The notes: a model not told the origin generated them from the letters alone. A DNA stretch of 50,493 nt from Lysinibacillus xylanilyticus (GCF_001708185.1 NZ_MDDN01000021.1:1-50493), one strand, 5' to 3'; numbered from the stretch's first letter, positions 35,399 through 44,161 are shown. Numbers and translations are program-made.

Positions 35399-36163
35399 TT
35401 ATTCAGCTTTTTTTGCGGCAGAGCCGTCCTCTTCTACAAGAGGTTGAATTAACACTTCTACACGTCGATTTTTCGCACGACCCTCAGGAGTATCATTCGG
35501 AGCAATAGCTTTGTTTTCGCCATAACCTTTAGCACTAATGTTCTCAGACTTTAATTGAGAATTACTATTCAATAGAACCAGATAGAATTTTGAAGCACGC
35601 ATTACTGATAACTCCATATTTGATGAGAAATTAGGTCCTGCTGGAACATTATCTGTATGCCCCGTGATGACAATGCTACGTGGTGGATTAGATACTAATA
35701 CATCCGCAAGTTCCTCCACAACCGGAATATATTCTGGTTTAACATCCGCTTTCCCTGGATCAAACAGAATACTATCACGAATTGTTACAAGTAAACCTTC
35801 ATCAGTCATCTCTGTTGCAAATTGACCTTCCATCTCATTAACAGCGATGAAATTATCAACACTATCTTTAATTTCAGCTAACTCTTTTTGATCCTTTAAA
35901 TATGCAGAATTTTGTTGTGGTTGTTGGTCACTTTCTGCATTCGGACTTTGTATCGGTGCAGGTTGCTCTAAAAAGCCTGTGCCACCATCAAATACCTGAG
36001 TAAACACTGCTGACATTTTATCTAGCTTCTCTTGGTCTACTGAACTGGATGCAAACAGTACAATAAATAATGCTAATAACAGCGTCAAAATATCAGCGTA
36101 CGGCACTAACCAAGACTCATCAACGTGTTCCTCATGCTTTTTTTTCTTAGCTTTCTTTGCCAA
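35399..36163 (-). CDS. motB: Flagellar motor stator protein MotB
   Basis: Stator subunit that couples ion flow to flagellar rotation and anchors to peptidoglycan. One membrane helix (about 22-42) follows a lysine-rich cytosolic N-terminus. The OmpA/MotB domain occupies about 120-245 (TGHTDNVP, YGENKAI, NRRVEVLI). A TTG at 36163 gives MAKKAKKKKHEEHVDESW and places the ion-binding aspartate at Asp24 (VPYADILTLLLALF), the same number as in B. subtilis MotB. An in-frame ATG at 36184 has no ribosome site. The start lies inside the end of motA, so translation is coupled. Confidence 0.94.
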   Translation of the reverse strand: MAKKAKKKKHEEHVDESWLVPYADILTLLLALFIVLFASSSVDQEKLDKMSAVFTQVFDGGTGFLEQPAPIQSPNAESDQQPQQNSAYLKDQKELAEIKDSVDNFIAVNEMEGQFATEMTDEGLLVTIRDSILFDPGKADVKPEYIPVVEELADVLVSNPPRSIVITGHTDNVPAGPNFSSNMELSVMRASKFYLVLLNSNSQLKSENISAKGYGENKAIAPNDTPEGRAKNRRVEVLIQPLVEEDGSAAKKAE

Positions 36164-36950
36164 GGCCGCCCGCCCCGCTTTCATCCGAAATTTGACGACG
36201 TTCTTCCATTGTTAAATAAGAAGATAATTTTTGTTCAATAACACGTGGTGCCTCCCCTTCTAATACGGAAAGGATACCTTCAATCATCAAACGTTTTTGT
36301 TTTACTTCTAAAGCAGATTTACGTTTTAATTTATTGGCAAATGGATGCCATAATACGTAACCTGTAAAAATCCCTAATAATGTAGCCATGAAGGCAGCTG
36401 AAATGGCATGCCCTAATTTATCGATATCATTCATATCTGATAATGCGGCAATTAACCCTACTACCGCACCAAGTACCCCTAATGTCGGAGCATATGTACC
36501 AGCTTGTGTGAAGATTAGCGCACCACTTGCATGGCGTTCTTCCATCGCTTCTACTTCTTCTGTTAAGACATCACGAATATAGTCCGCATTTTGTCCATCA
36601 ATTGCTAATGTAAGTCCATTTTTTAAAAATGGGTCTTCAATCTCTGAAGCTTTACTCTCAAGCGCTAAGAGACCTTCACGGCGAGCCAAATCTGCCCATT
36701 GTGAAAACATCTTAATAATCTCAATATCATCTGCTAATTTTGTTTCTTTAAAAATATTTTTAAATAGCTTTGGTACTCGCTTTAACTCCTTCATTGGGAA
36801 GGCAATCGTTACTGCTGAAATCGTACCGAAGATGATAATTAGAATGGCTGCTGGGTTATAAAACGCACTTAAATTTACACCCTTTAGTACCATCCCTGTT
36901 AATAGCGCAATAAACGCTAAAATTAACCCTACTACCGACGATAAATCCAT
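36147..36950 (-). CDS. motA: Flagellar motor stator protein MotA
   Basis: A 267-residue stator protein with four membrane helices (about 4-22, 34-52, 150-172, 182-204) and a large cytosolic loop between helices 2 and 3 (about 55-145) that contacts the rotor; ARREGLLALE contains the conserved charged residues. MotA4-MotB2-type complexes conduct ions. It is first in a motAB operon; AGGTCTAAAAATG places a weak ribosome site at GGAGGT upstream. The 100-plus bases before it contain no obvious SigD promoter that I can defend. Confidence 0.95.
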   Translation of the reverse strand: MDLSSVVGLILAFIALLTGMVLKGVNLSAFYNPAAILIIIFGTISAVTIAFPMKELKRVPKLFKNIFKETKLADDIEIIKMFSQWADLARREGLLALESKASEIEDPFLKNGLTLAIDGQNADYIRDVLTEEVEAMEERHASGALIFTQAGTYAPTLGVLGAVVGLIAALSDMNDIDKLGHAISAAFMATLLGIFTGYVLWHPFANKLKRKSALEVKQKRLMIEGILSVLEGEAPRVIEQKLSSYLTMEERRQISDESGAGGLGKES

Positions 36951-37304
36951 TTTTAGACCTCCAAATCTCCTATTAAACTTTATTTCGTCTATTTTTCCAA
37001 ATGTTTAATATAGTATAAATGTATTTCACAAATTTTTCGATGTAATAATTACTTTTTATTCATTTTTCGACCACATTTGATTATATTGGATTAAGAATAG
37101 TACACTAAATTGTCTTTAATTGAAAAAAGTTAAGATTTTGTTATTATTATTCGACACAAAATTACTAAAACATATCGAACTAGCTGATGAAAGCAGGAGT
37201 AAATAAAAAAAAATCAGTACCTCTATATAAGCTGTTCGATCGATACTATCGATTATATCTCGGCATAATTGCGTCCGGAATCGGAGAAAGGCTTTAGGCA
37301 AACA

Positions 37305-37370
37305 GATGTTTTTTGCGCGAATGCGAAGCGGCAGCGGCACGTTGTTTTTTGCGCGAATGCGAAGGGAGCT
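37305..37370. repeat. Short duplicated module related to the dispersed elements
   Basis: TTTTTTGCGCGAATGCGAAG occurs twice, about 34 bases apart, separated by CGGCAGCGGCACG. It is the reverse complement of the GCTGCCGCTACGCTTTCGCG module inside the elements at 1284 and 40491. The surrounding stretch 36951-37550 has frames of more than 70 residues on both strands but none with a ribosome site, so I regard it as non-coding or decayed. Confidence 0.5.
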
Positions 37371-37556
37371 ACTGACAAATGGACTTAGCTTGACACATGT
37401 AGACTTTATGATTGGTTCTAAGCAATTGAATATAGACGGTTTTACTACAGACGGGCAAATAGACTTGTTTACCACAAGGGTAACTAGGCAATTCAAGCAA
37501 TTTGTTCCTTCTATATTATTCTAGACTAGGTATGTTGTGAATGTCATAAATTATCC

Positions 37557-37586
37557 TTACAATTTCCCATTAACCTATTGTATAAT
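37557..37586 (+). promoter_or_regulatory. Promoter for the 44-residue membrane protein gene
   Basis: TTACAA (37557-37562) and TATAAT (37581-37586) are 18 bases apart, about 50 bases before the small gene at 37636. Confidence 0.55.
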
Positions 37587-37635
37587 TACTATAAGATAAT
37601 ATTGTAGATTATTTTAGTAGAGGGGAGCTTTTATT

Positions 37636-37770
37636 ATGTTCATGACGACTGTATTAGGTTTTTCAGCAGTTTTACTAATTTCTCTAGGATTCTTCATCCA
37701 CTACTTACAAGTCGGTTTAGATACTAAATCTTCAGTAACTGTAGATCCAATGCCAAAAGAAAAATATTAA
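37636..37770 (+). CDS. Small single-helix membrane protein
   Basis: A 44-residue reading frame: MFMTTVLGFSAVLLISLGFF is a membrane helix, followed by a short hydrophilic tail ending PMPKEKY. AGAGGGGAG stands before the ATG, a promoter is visible upstream and an intrinsic terminator follows, so the gene has all expected signals. No family is recognised and no function is proposed. Confidence 0.7.
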   Translation: MFMTTVLGFSAVLLISLGFFIHYLQVGLDTKSSVTVDPMPKEKY

Positions 37771-37776
37771 TTTCAT

Positions 37777-37815
37777 TAAAAAAACAGCTATTAGAAAACA
37801 TAGCTGTTTTTTTCT
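37777..37815 (+). terminator. Terminator after the 44-residue gene
   Basis: AAAAACAGCTA and TAGCTGTTTTTTT pair around a ten-base A-rich loop, seven bases after the stop codon. Confidence 0.8.
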
Positions 37816-37896
37816 TTATTCAATAGAAGAATACCACCCTAAAAGATTGTGTGATGAATGTGGATGTGGTCCCTTTTCAACAGGTATTCAAACACC

Positions 37897-37945
37897 TACT
37901 GGAATAGAGGAACTCAGCCTAAGCACACCACGTCCTGTTTTGAGC
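37897..37945. repeat. Fragment of a dispersed repeat (shared with 40400-40440)
   Basis: ACTGGAATAGAGGAACTCAG followed by CCTAAGCACACCACGTCCTG closely matches the sequence at 40400-40440 (GCTGAAATAGAGGAACTCAG then TCTAAAAACGCCACGTCCTG). It lies in the gene-free gap 37816-38112. No reading frame is associated. Confidence 0.6.
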
Positions 37946-38112
37946 AGGGGAATTACTCCCATGTGAAATTTGATTTTTTCAATTATTTCGATTCCCTAAA
38001 TACATTACTTAATTTCTTTTTTTTTCATAAAATTGCGTGAATATTGTCATTATTATTTGCATATTTAAAGATTTGATCTAAAATATTTTTGTAGGGAAGG
38101 GAGTAATTCTTC

Positions 38113-38676
38113 ATGTCAATGTTACAAGATATTCTAAAGTTTAATGTAGATTTCGTTCAAGAAAAAAAATATGAGCCTTTTATTACAACAAAGTATCCTG
38201 ATAAACGCATCGTTGTGTTATCTTGTATGGATACTCGTCTTGTAGAGCTGTTACCTAAAGCTATGAATTTACGTAACGGCGACGTTAAAATCGTTAAAAG
38301 TGCCGGCGCATTAGTTAGTCACCCATTTGGTGCAATAATGCGTAGTTTACTTGTAGCTGTTTATGAACTACAAGCAGATGAGGTTTATGTTGTTGGTCAT
38401 TACGACTGCGGTATGAGTGCAGTTGACCCAGAAGCAATGCTAAGTAAAATGGTTGCTAGAGGGATTAACCCTGAAACCATAAAAATGATGGAATATTCAG
38501 GTCTTGATTTAAAAGAATTTTTACGTGGCTTTGGCGACGTAGCAACAAGTGTAAAGAAAAGTGTTGATACAATTCGAAATCACCCGTTAATGGTTAAAGA
38601 CGTACCTGTTCATGGCTTAGTAATTGACCCAAATACAGGTCGACTTGATTTACTCGAAGACGGTAATAAACAATAG
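38113..38676 (+). CDS. Beta-class carbonic anhydrase
   Basis: A 187-residue beta-carbonic anhydrase interconverting CO2 and bicarbonate. The zinc ligands Cys38 and Asp40-Arg42 dyad (SCMDTRL), His96 and Cys99 (GHYDCGM) are all present. It resembles B. subtilis YtiB in length and motif. AAGGGAG precedes the ATG; a second ATG at residue 3 is an alternative. It stands alone, with a terminator shared with the converging GNAT gene. Confidence 0.93.
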   Translation: MSMLQDILKFNVDFVQEKKYEPFITTKYPDKRIVVLSCMDTRLVELLPKAMNLRNGDVKIVKSAGALVSHPFGAIMRSLLVAVYELQADEVYVVGHYDCGMSAVDPEAMLSKMVARGINPETIKMMEYSGLDLKEFLRGFGDVATSVKKSVDTIRNHPLMVKDVPVHGLVIDPNTGRLDLLEDGNKQ

Positions 38677-38680
38677 TTAG

Positions 38681-38730
38681 AAAAAGAATCGTCTATCTTT
38701 CATTGTTCGAAAGATAGACGATTCTTTTTT
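38681..38730. terminator. Bidirectional terminator between carbonic anhydrase and GNAT genes
   Basis: A near-perfect 20-base stem (AAAAGAATCGTCTATCTTTC with its complement) around a seven-base loop, with A and T flanks. It touches the GNAT stop codon. Confidence 0.92.
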
Positions 38731-39268
38731 AATCCTCTAAACGTGCATACATATAATGATCCACCCATTGACCATTAATGTACAGAAGCTTTCTTAAAAG
38801 ACCTTCACGCTGAAATCCTGACTTTTCTAAAACGCGGATAGAAGCATTATTTTGTGTTGAGACATAAGCCTCTACACGATGTAAGCCTACTTGTTCAAAA
38901 GCAAATTGCACGACCATATTAACTGCTTCTGTCACAATCCCCTTCCCTACATAAATTTCATCCATCGCATAACCAACAAATGCACTTGAGTATGGTAAAC
39001 GTTTGACGGCATAAAGAGCAATATGTCCTATTAAATTATTTGTACCCAGCTCAAAAATACCGAAAGTATATTCCCGCTTTGAGTCCATTAGGTATAAGCT
39101 TTCTTGAATTTTTTTATATTGAGCATCAATTGTATAATAATCAGGTCGCTGTAAAGGCTCGTATGTAGACCAAAAGTATTTATTACGGCTTACGAGACCA
39201 GTTAAACTTTGTGCATCTTTTTCTTGAAATGTGCGAATGTAGCATTTGCCCCCTTGAATTGATACCAC
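38729..39268 (-). CDS. GNAT N-acetyltransferase (RimJ/RimL-like)
   Basis: About 179 residues with the Acetyltransf_3 fold. The acetyl-CoA-binding segment is seen as GYAMDEIYVGKGIVTEAV and the C-terminal HRVEAYVSTQNNASIRVLEKSGF with EGLLRK, as in RimJ-type ribosomal-protein or small-molecule acetyltransferases. A GTG at 39268 preceded by AAAGGGTG is preferred; the frame is open to an ATG at 39313 that has no ribosome site. Substrate not predictable. Confidence 0.85.
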   Translation of the reverse strand: MVSIQGGKCYIRTFQEKDAQSLTGLVSRNKYFWSTYEPLQRPDYYTIDAQYKKIQESLYLMDSKREYTFGIFELGTNNLIGHIALYAVKRLPYSSAFVGYAMDEIYVGKGIVTEAVNMVVQFAFEQVGLHRVEAYVSTQNNASIRVLEKSGFQREGLLRKLLYINGQWVDHYMYARLED

Positions 39269-39393
39269 ATTTTCACCCTTTTTCCTCAATAATCTCCAAA
39301 TCTTAAGCACCATTTCTCCACACTAACCTTCCGCAAATTGTCATTACATTTTAATGCTTGAATTCATTTTTTAAGTTTTACTTTAATTGTATG

Positions 39394-39440
39394 TAAAAAA
39401 AGATGCTGCTACAACTAAAACATCTCGTTGTTACAGCATC
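39394..39440 (-). terminator. Terminator after ppk2
   Basis: On the minus strand GATGCTGTAACAAC pairs with GTTGTAGCAGCATC, followed by a run of seven T residues. Confidence 0.85.
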
Positions 39441-39447
39441 GATATCA

Positions 39448-40278
39448 TTATTTAATTTTTTGCTTTTGTTTTTTAGGTTTCTCTTCTAGCATTTCAAGAC
39501 TAGAAGATTCAGCCTCTTCTAAATGCGTTTTGTCTAAGACATTTGTTAAATGAAGGCCGCGTTTTTTTGCCTCACGTTCGATATGTGCAATTATTTCTTG
39601 TAGCACTTGTACACGCGCATATTTTTTATCGTTACCTGGCACTAGAATCCAAGGAGCATTTTTCTTATCTGTCTTCTCAAACATTTCATTTGCAGCATCC
39701 ATATACTGAGGTGTTTTTTCACGATTACGCCAGTCTTCATCCGTTAGCTTCCAAGACTTATATGGATCATTCTCACGTTCTTTAAAACGTTTAAGCTGCT
39801 CCTCATCAGATACATGAAGCCAAAACTTAATGATAATATAATCCCCTGCTGTTAAAATCTTCTCAAAATTATTAATTTCTTCGTATGCACGAGACCACTC
39901 TTCTTTTGTTGCAAATCCTTCAATACGCTCAACTAATACACGACCATACCAAGAACGATCGAAAATAGCTACTTGTCCATGTTGCGGAAGTTTTCTCCAA
40001 AAGCGTTGTAAATAATTGTAGCGTAGTTCATGAGGCTGAGGTGCTGAAATTGGATGTACGATATAACCACGTGGATCAGCACGCTCAATTAGACGTTTAA
40101 TAGCGCCACCTTTTCCAGCAGCATCCATACCTTCAAACACTAAAATTAGTCCAATTTTATTGTTTAATAAAAACTGTTGAGCATTTAACATTTCATATTG
40201 GAGTACTTTTAATTTCTTTTTATACATTTTTTTATCTAGTTCAATTGATAGATCTAGAGTATTTAAATTTTGAGTCAT
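39448..40278 (-). CDS. ppk2: Polyphosphate kinase 2 family protein
   Basis: A 276-residue PPK2-family kinase, which uses polyphosphate to phosphorylate nucleotides. Walker A GMDAAGKGG (residues 50-58), the lid-like RGYIVHPISAPQPHE, and Walker B-associated FDRSWYGR (106-113) are clear. The length and single domain fit the one-domain PPK2 enzymes acting on ADP, GDP or AMP; the class cannot be settled by eye. The C-terminal tail is lysine-rich (KPKKQKQKIK). GGAGTGAAG precedes the ATG. Confidence 0.92.
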   Translation of the reverse strand: MTQNLNTLDLSIELDKKMYKKKLKVLQYEMLNAQQFLLNNKIGLILVFEGMDAAGKGGAIKRLIERADPRGYIVHPISAPQPHELRYNYLQRFWRKLPQHGQVAIFDRSWYGRVLVERIEGFATKEEWSRAYEEINNFEKILTAGDYIIIKFWLHVSDEEQLKRFKERENDPYKSWKLTDEDWRNREKTPQYMDAANEMFEKTDKKNAPWILVPGNDKKYARVQVLQEIIAHIEREAKKRGLHLTNVLDKTHLEEAESSSLEMLEEKPKKQKQKIK

Positions 40279-40399
40279 TAAAACTTCACTCCTTACATTT
40301 GAATACCCTTATTGTACTAAAGAAATATATGCATGCCTATGCAAATGGTAAATTGTAGATAATTTTAGCTTATTTCAGCGAGTGTACATACATCCGCTG

Positions 40400-40724
40400 A
40401 AATAGAGGAACTCAGTCTAAAAACGCCACGTCCTGTGGCAACGATTGAGTGACCAACATCTTGTTGGCCCAAAGCCCCCGGCAGATGTCACGGAATCAGA
40501 AAAGAATTCTTAGGGGATGTTAGCCTAAAATCATCGCATCCATGCGATAACGGCTAACTGACCTACATCGGTGCTGTGTTGCCGCTGCCGGTACGCTTTC
40601 GCGCAGTTAAAACCCTTTTGCTGTCGCTTCGCTTTCGCACAGACAAAGACACGTTGCTGCCGCTACGTTAGCACTACGCTTTCGCACAAAAACATTTGCA
40701 GGCCTTAGCACAAAGCCGATTCCG
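40400..40724. repeat. Dispersed intergenic element with terminal inverted repeats, copy 2 (expanded)
   Basis: The gap 40279-40865 holds two repeat modules. 40400-40440 matches the fragment at 37897. From 40491 to 40724 lies the larger relative of the element at 1284: outer arms CGGAATC (40491-40497) and GATTCCG (40718-40724), inner GATGTTAGCCTAAAATCATC and ACGGCTAACTGACC, then an expanded series of GCTGCCGCTACG/CGCTTTCGCAC modules. No reading frame crosses it. Confidence 0.75.
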
Positions 40725-40865
40725 GACGCAATTATGCCGAGGCATAATTGATCGAAATAACACGATACATTGTTGGAATTTTCCGTTATAATGAAATTAT
40801 TATGTCACAGTCCTATACTTATTTGTCTTTTCCCTATACAATTTAACACGAAGGGAGAGGAAAAC

Positions 40866-41579
40866 ATGCCTCGATTTATTTTGATGACAGTAACTTTTAT
40901 TGTCTCACTTATCCTAACCTTTACATCCTATTTCATGAAAATAAACGGTCAATCTTCGTTAGAAATCTCAAATCGTTTTCCTGTAATATTTGCACCTTTT
41001 AATGCTAGCTATGTGATTTGGATTGTGATTTACATGTTACTTGGTTATTGGTTAGTCATGAATATTAAAAAGACAACTATTAAACAGACTGTTCTCTTTA
41101 GTAGCATATGTATCATGCAGGCGTTAACAATTGTTGTTTGGCATCACGAACTATTTATCGTGACAATCGCCAGTATGTTTATTTTAGTACTGTATTTATT
41201 TTTGTTGTACAATACGTATCCTCACAGCGATAACTCACCTTCAGGTCGTATACCCTTCTCGATTTACTTGGCATGGGTTACATTTATACTAATGACTAAC
41301 GTAAGCTTTACGCTAACATCTTATCAATGGAACGGTTTTGGCCTTAGTAATCCACTTTGGGCAGTTATTTTACTGACAATCGGAGTCGCAATAGCGCTAC
41401 ATATTCGATTCCACCATTTTGATATTATGTATCCCAGTGTATTTATCTGGTCCTATGTTGGAGTCGCATTACATAATGGTTTGGATGAGCTACTTGTGAC
41501 AACGGCAGCCTTATTTTTATGTGGTGTGCTACTTGTCGGTATATTATTTATTAAAAAAAATCCTGCCTACCAAAAATAA
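40866..41579 (+). CDS. Multi-pass membrane protein (TspO/MBR-like appearance)
   Basis: A 237-residue protein with about eight hydrophobic segments and little soluble sequence. The pattern of Trp-containing segments (NASYVIWIVIYMLLGYWLV, QWNGFGLSNPLWAV, FIWSYVGVALHN) resembles tryptophan-rich TspO/MBR-type proteins of Bacillus, but the match is not firm enough for a symbol. The frame is open to 40770; GGGAGAGG stands before the ATG at 40866, which begins a good membrane helix. Function unknown. Confidence 0.8.
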   Translation: MPRFILMTVTFIVSLILTFTSYFMKINGQSSLEISNRFPVIFAPFNASYVIWIVIYMLLGYWLVMNIKKTTIKQTVLFSSICIMQALTIVVWHHELFIVTIASMFILVLYLFLLYNTYPHSDNSPSGRIPFSIYLAWVTFILMTNVSFTLTSYQWNGFGLSNPLWAVILLTIGVAIALHIRFHHFDIMYPSVFIWSYVGVALHNGLDELLVTTAALFLCGVLLVGILFIKKNPAYQK

Positions 41580-41598
41580 ATTGGTTTGCAGGATTTTT
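41556..41598. terminator. Bidirectional terminator overlapping the membrane protein stop
   Basis: AAATCCTGC (41558-41566) pairs with GCAGGATTTTT (41588-41598), enclosing the stop codon; an inner CCAA/TTGG pair extends the stem. It faces the converging map gene. Confidence 0.75.
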
Positions 41599-41620
41599 AG
41601 TCTTTACATAACTAAGTATA

Positions 41621-42394
<774 letters not shown>

Positions 42395-42513
42395 CTAATA
42401 TCTATTCATTAATATAACATAACTTTTTATACAAAAAACGCTAAACGCTTTAATTATTATATGCCATTATAAATTGTAAAGTGCTAAAAAACAGGCTCAT
42501 CATCTTAACGTGT

Positions 42514-42576
42514 GGTTGATTTCCATTCCGACTGGGCGCTTTCCTAGGGGCGTACAGTCGGAACGAAGATCAACTT
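42514..42576. repeat. Palindromic intergenic element, internally deleted copy
   Basis: GTTGATTTCCATTCCGACTG and CAGTCGGAACGAAGATCAAC form the arms of a palindrome around GGCGCTTTCCTAGGGGCG. These are the two ends of the element at 8909-9092 with about 120 middle bases missing. The flank CTTATATACAT is shared as well. It occupies the gap between map and thiT. Confidence 0.75.
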
Positions 42577-42619
42577 ATATACATTGTATACTTTTCAACA
42601 AATGTCATCCCTAACTGGC

Positions 42620-42648
42620 TAAAAAAACCCTCCACTCATGTGAAGGGC
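42620..42648 (-). terminator. Terminator after thiT
   Basis: On the minus strand CCCTTCAC and GTGGAGGG pair around ATGA, followed by seven T residues. Confidence 0.75.
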
Positions 42649-42655
42649 ATAATAA

Positions 42656-43216
42656 TTATGATTTTCGTTGCATTAATTGAGGAGCTGCTGTAAATAACAG
42701 GACTCCGACAATTGCTGTTAAAATCGTTGCTGGCAGCATATATGTACCATTATAGATGATTGAATAGATCCATGCATTTTGATCGCCAGCATACTCTGAG
42801 AAAAATACAGCGCCAGCAGTTGTATGTGCAGCATAACGTAAAAACCCTGCGAATACAGTTCCTAAAATAATATAAAGCGCCATTTTTGTTTTGTTTAAAT
42901 TTTTGGCAGCTTCTAGCACTGGTTGGCGAACAACAGCCGCTAAACCAACTACTGTGAAGGCAACACCATAATCGAGTAATCCTTGAAGCCAATGTACAAT
43001 TGTAGCACCAAACATTGTCTGCATAACACCAATTAGTAAGCCCGTTGTTAGCCCTGGAATAAGGCCCCAACGGAATGCTATTAAAATAATTGGCACCATC
43101 ACAAGGCTAACAGAACCACCTTGTGCCCATACTTTAAAGGAAACTTGATCGAGCACAAGGCCAATCGCTGCGAATATCGCAATTTCCACAAGCATTAATA
43201 ATCGTTTATTGTCCAT
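42656..43216 (-). CDS. thiT: ECF thiamine transporter S component ThiT
   Basis: A 186-residue membrane protein with about six helices, the substrate-binding component of an energy-coupling-factor transporter for thiamine; it works with the shared EcfT/EcfA units encoded elsewhere. Conserved phrases include ALGLVLDQVSFKVW-like opening (here IGLVLDQVSFKVWAQGG), RWGLIPGLTTGLLIGV and the C-terminal YNGTYMLPATI. The frame opens at 43294, but AAAGGAGAG stands before the ATG at 43216. A TPP riboswitch and terminator upstream confirm thiamine-related control. Confidence 0.95.
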   Translation of the reverse strand: MDNKRLLMLVEIAIFAAIGLVLDQVSFKVWAQGGSVSLVMVPIILIAFRWGLIPGLTTGLLIGVMQTMFGATIVHWLQGLLDYGVAFTVVGLAAVVRQPVLEAAKNLNKTKMALYIILGTVFAGFLRYAAHTTAGAVFFSEYAGDQNAWIYSIIYNGTYMLPATILTAIVGVLLFTAAPQLMQRKS

Positions 43217-43335
43217 ATTATTCTCTCCTTTGTTCCGATGTAGGATACAAGAGAAGGAATAGAAATGCGCTGATATGTCCCTATCTGACATCAAATGCTT
43301 TCATCTTCATTCGGCACGCTTTCGGCTGTATAAAG

Positions 43336-43367
43336 AAAAACGATGCCAGGACAGAGCCTCACATCGT
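43336..43367 (-). terminator. Riboswitch-controlled terminator of thiT
   Basis: On the minus strand ACGATG (43362-43367) pairs with CATCGT (43340-43345), extended by AGG/CCT, and is followed by TTTTC. It lies between the TPP aptamer and the thiT start, as expected for transcription-level control. Confidence 0.75.
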
Positions 43368-43383
43368 AAAAGTGTCAGTTTCT

Positions 43384-43481
43384 ATCCACATCCCTACGCA
43401 AGCGTTAACTTACAGGTTCAAAGAGTCAAGGCATTACGTGCCCAGTCTCAGCTGACATCATCAGCTCCCCTTGTGGTCGTT
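43384..43481 (-). promoter_or_regulatory. TPP (thi-box) riboswitch aptamer
   Basis: Read on the minus strand: ACCACAAGGGGAGCTGATGA, then CAGCTGAGACTGGGC, CCTTGACTCTTTGAACCTGT, and GCGTAGGGATGTGG. The pyrimidine-sensing CUGAGA, the thi-box GACUCUUUGAACCUG and the closing GCGUAGGGA-UGUGG match the TPP riboswitch consensus in order and spacing. It turns off thiT when thiamine pyrophosphate is plentiful. Confidence 0.95.
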
Positions 43482-43604
43482 ACATCTAAATTATTTGAAC
43501 AACCTCATTGTACGAAAACATGGTGATGATTACAACCTCTTCCAACTTTTTTTTTGAAACTTTCCCGCTTTTCATGCGTAAATATAAAAAAAGGAGGTAC
43601 AACT

Positions 43605-43937
43605 ATGGAGAACCAAAAAACTTTATCTGCCTTTAGTTATCTCAGTATTTTTTTCGCACCTGTTATTGTGCCATTAGTAGTGTACTTTGTTTCAAAAGAT
43701 GACTACGTAAAGAAAAACTCTATCCGAGCACTTATATCACATTTAATTCCATTCGTGTTTGGAATTATCTTCTTTGCCGTCTTTATTTTCTCAACCTTAT
43801 CATTGAACAATTTTGACTCGAACTCAGACAGCACTACGTTTCTTATCATCTGGTTTGCTTCAATGGCAATTTACTTACTCATCACTCTAGGAATCGTCAT
43901 TTGGAATATTGTTCAAGCCGTTCGCGTTATCCGATAA
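43605..43937 (+). CDS. DUF4870-type small membrane protein
   Basis: A 110-residue protein with three hydrophobic segments (about 8-28, 42-62, 80-104). The opening KTLSAFSYLSIFFAPVIVPL and the YVKKNSIRALISHLIP segment are typical of DUF4870 (Tic20-like) proteins of unknown role. AAGGAGGT stands before the ATG at 43605; the open frame further upstream is not supported. It is followed 53 bases later by a tiny cationic peptide gene on the same strand. Confidence 0.82.
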   Translation: MENQKTLSAFSYLSIFFAPVIVPLVVYFVSKDDYVKKNSIRALISHLIPFVFGIIFFAVFIFSTLSLNNFDSNSDSTTFLIIWFASMAIYLLITLGIVIWNIVQAVRVIR

Positions 43938-43990
43938 GTTTCATTACGGCATTGAACAGTAGTACTAATAGTCAAAGGAGCTGGATTTTT

Positions 43991-44113
43991 ATGAAAGTAT
44001 CTAAAGTTGTTAAAACCGCCGTAAAATTAGCACCTATCGTGATCCCGATTGTAAAAAAAGTAATCGCTACAAAGAAAGCAACGACTAATCACTCCAAAAA
44101 CATCTATAAATAG
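43991..44113 (+). CDS. 40-residue cationic amphipathic peptide
   Basis: Reading frame of 40 residues: MKVSKVVKTAVKLAPIVIPI followed by VKKVIATKKATTNHSKNIYK. It has ten Lys, no acidic residue, and a hydrophobic valine/isoleucine core with lysines spaced to make an amphipathic helix. CAAAGGAG stands before the ATG and a terminator follows. No signal or leader is visible. It could be a membrane-active peptide, a regulator of the DUF4870 protein, or something else; no family is recognised. Confidence 0.6.
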   Translation: MKVSKVVKTAVKLAPIVIPIVKKVIATKKATTNHSKNIYK

Positions 44114-44122
44114 GGTTAATAA

Positions 44123-44161
44123 CAAGAATCTGCTTACTTTTTTCAGTAGATTCTTTATTTT
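44123..44161 (+). terminator. Terminator after the cationic peptide gene
   Basis: AGAATCTGCT pairs with AGTAGATTCT around a TTTTTTC-containing loop, followed by a T-rich tail. Confidence 0.75.

Noticed and set aside
37116..37496. 126-residue minus-strand frame in the motA upstream gap
   Set aside because: It crosses the repeat module, has no ribosome site, and its composition is unlike the real genes nearby.
43275..43526. 83-residue plus-strand frame opposite the TPP riboswitch
   Set aside because: It is the complement of the aptamer and terminator, with no ribosome site.
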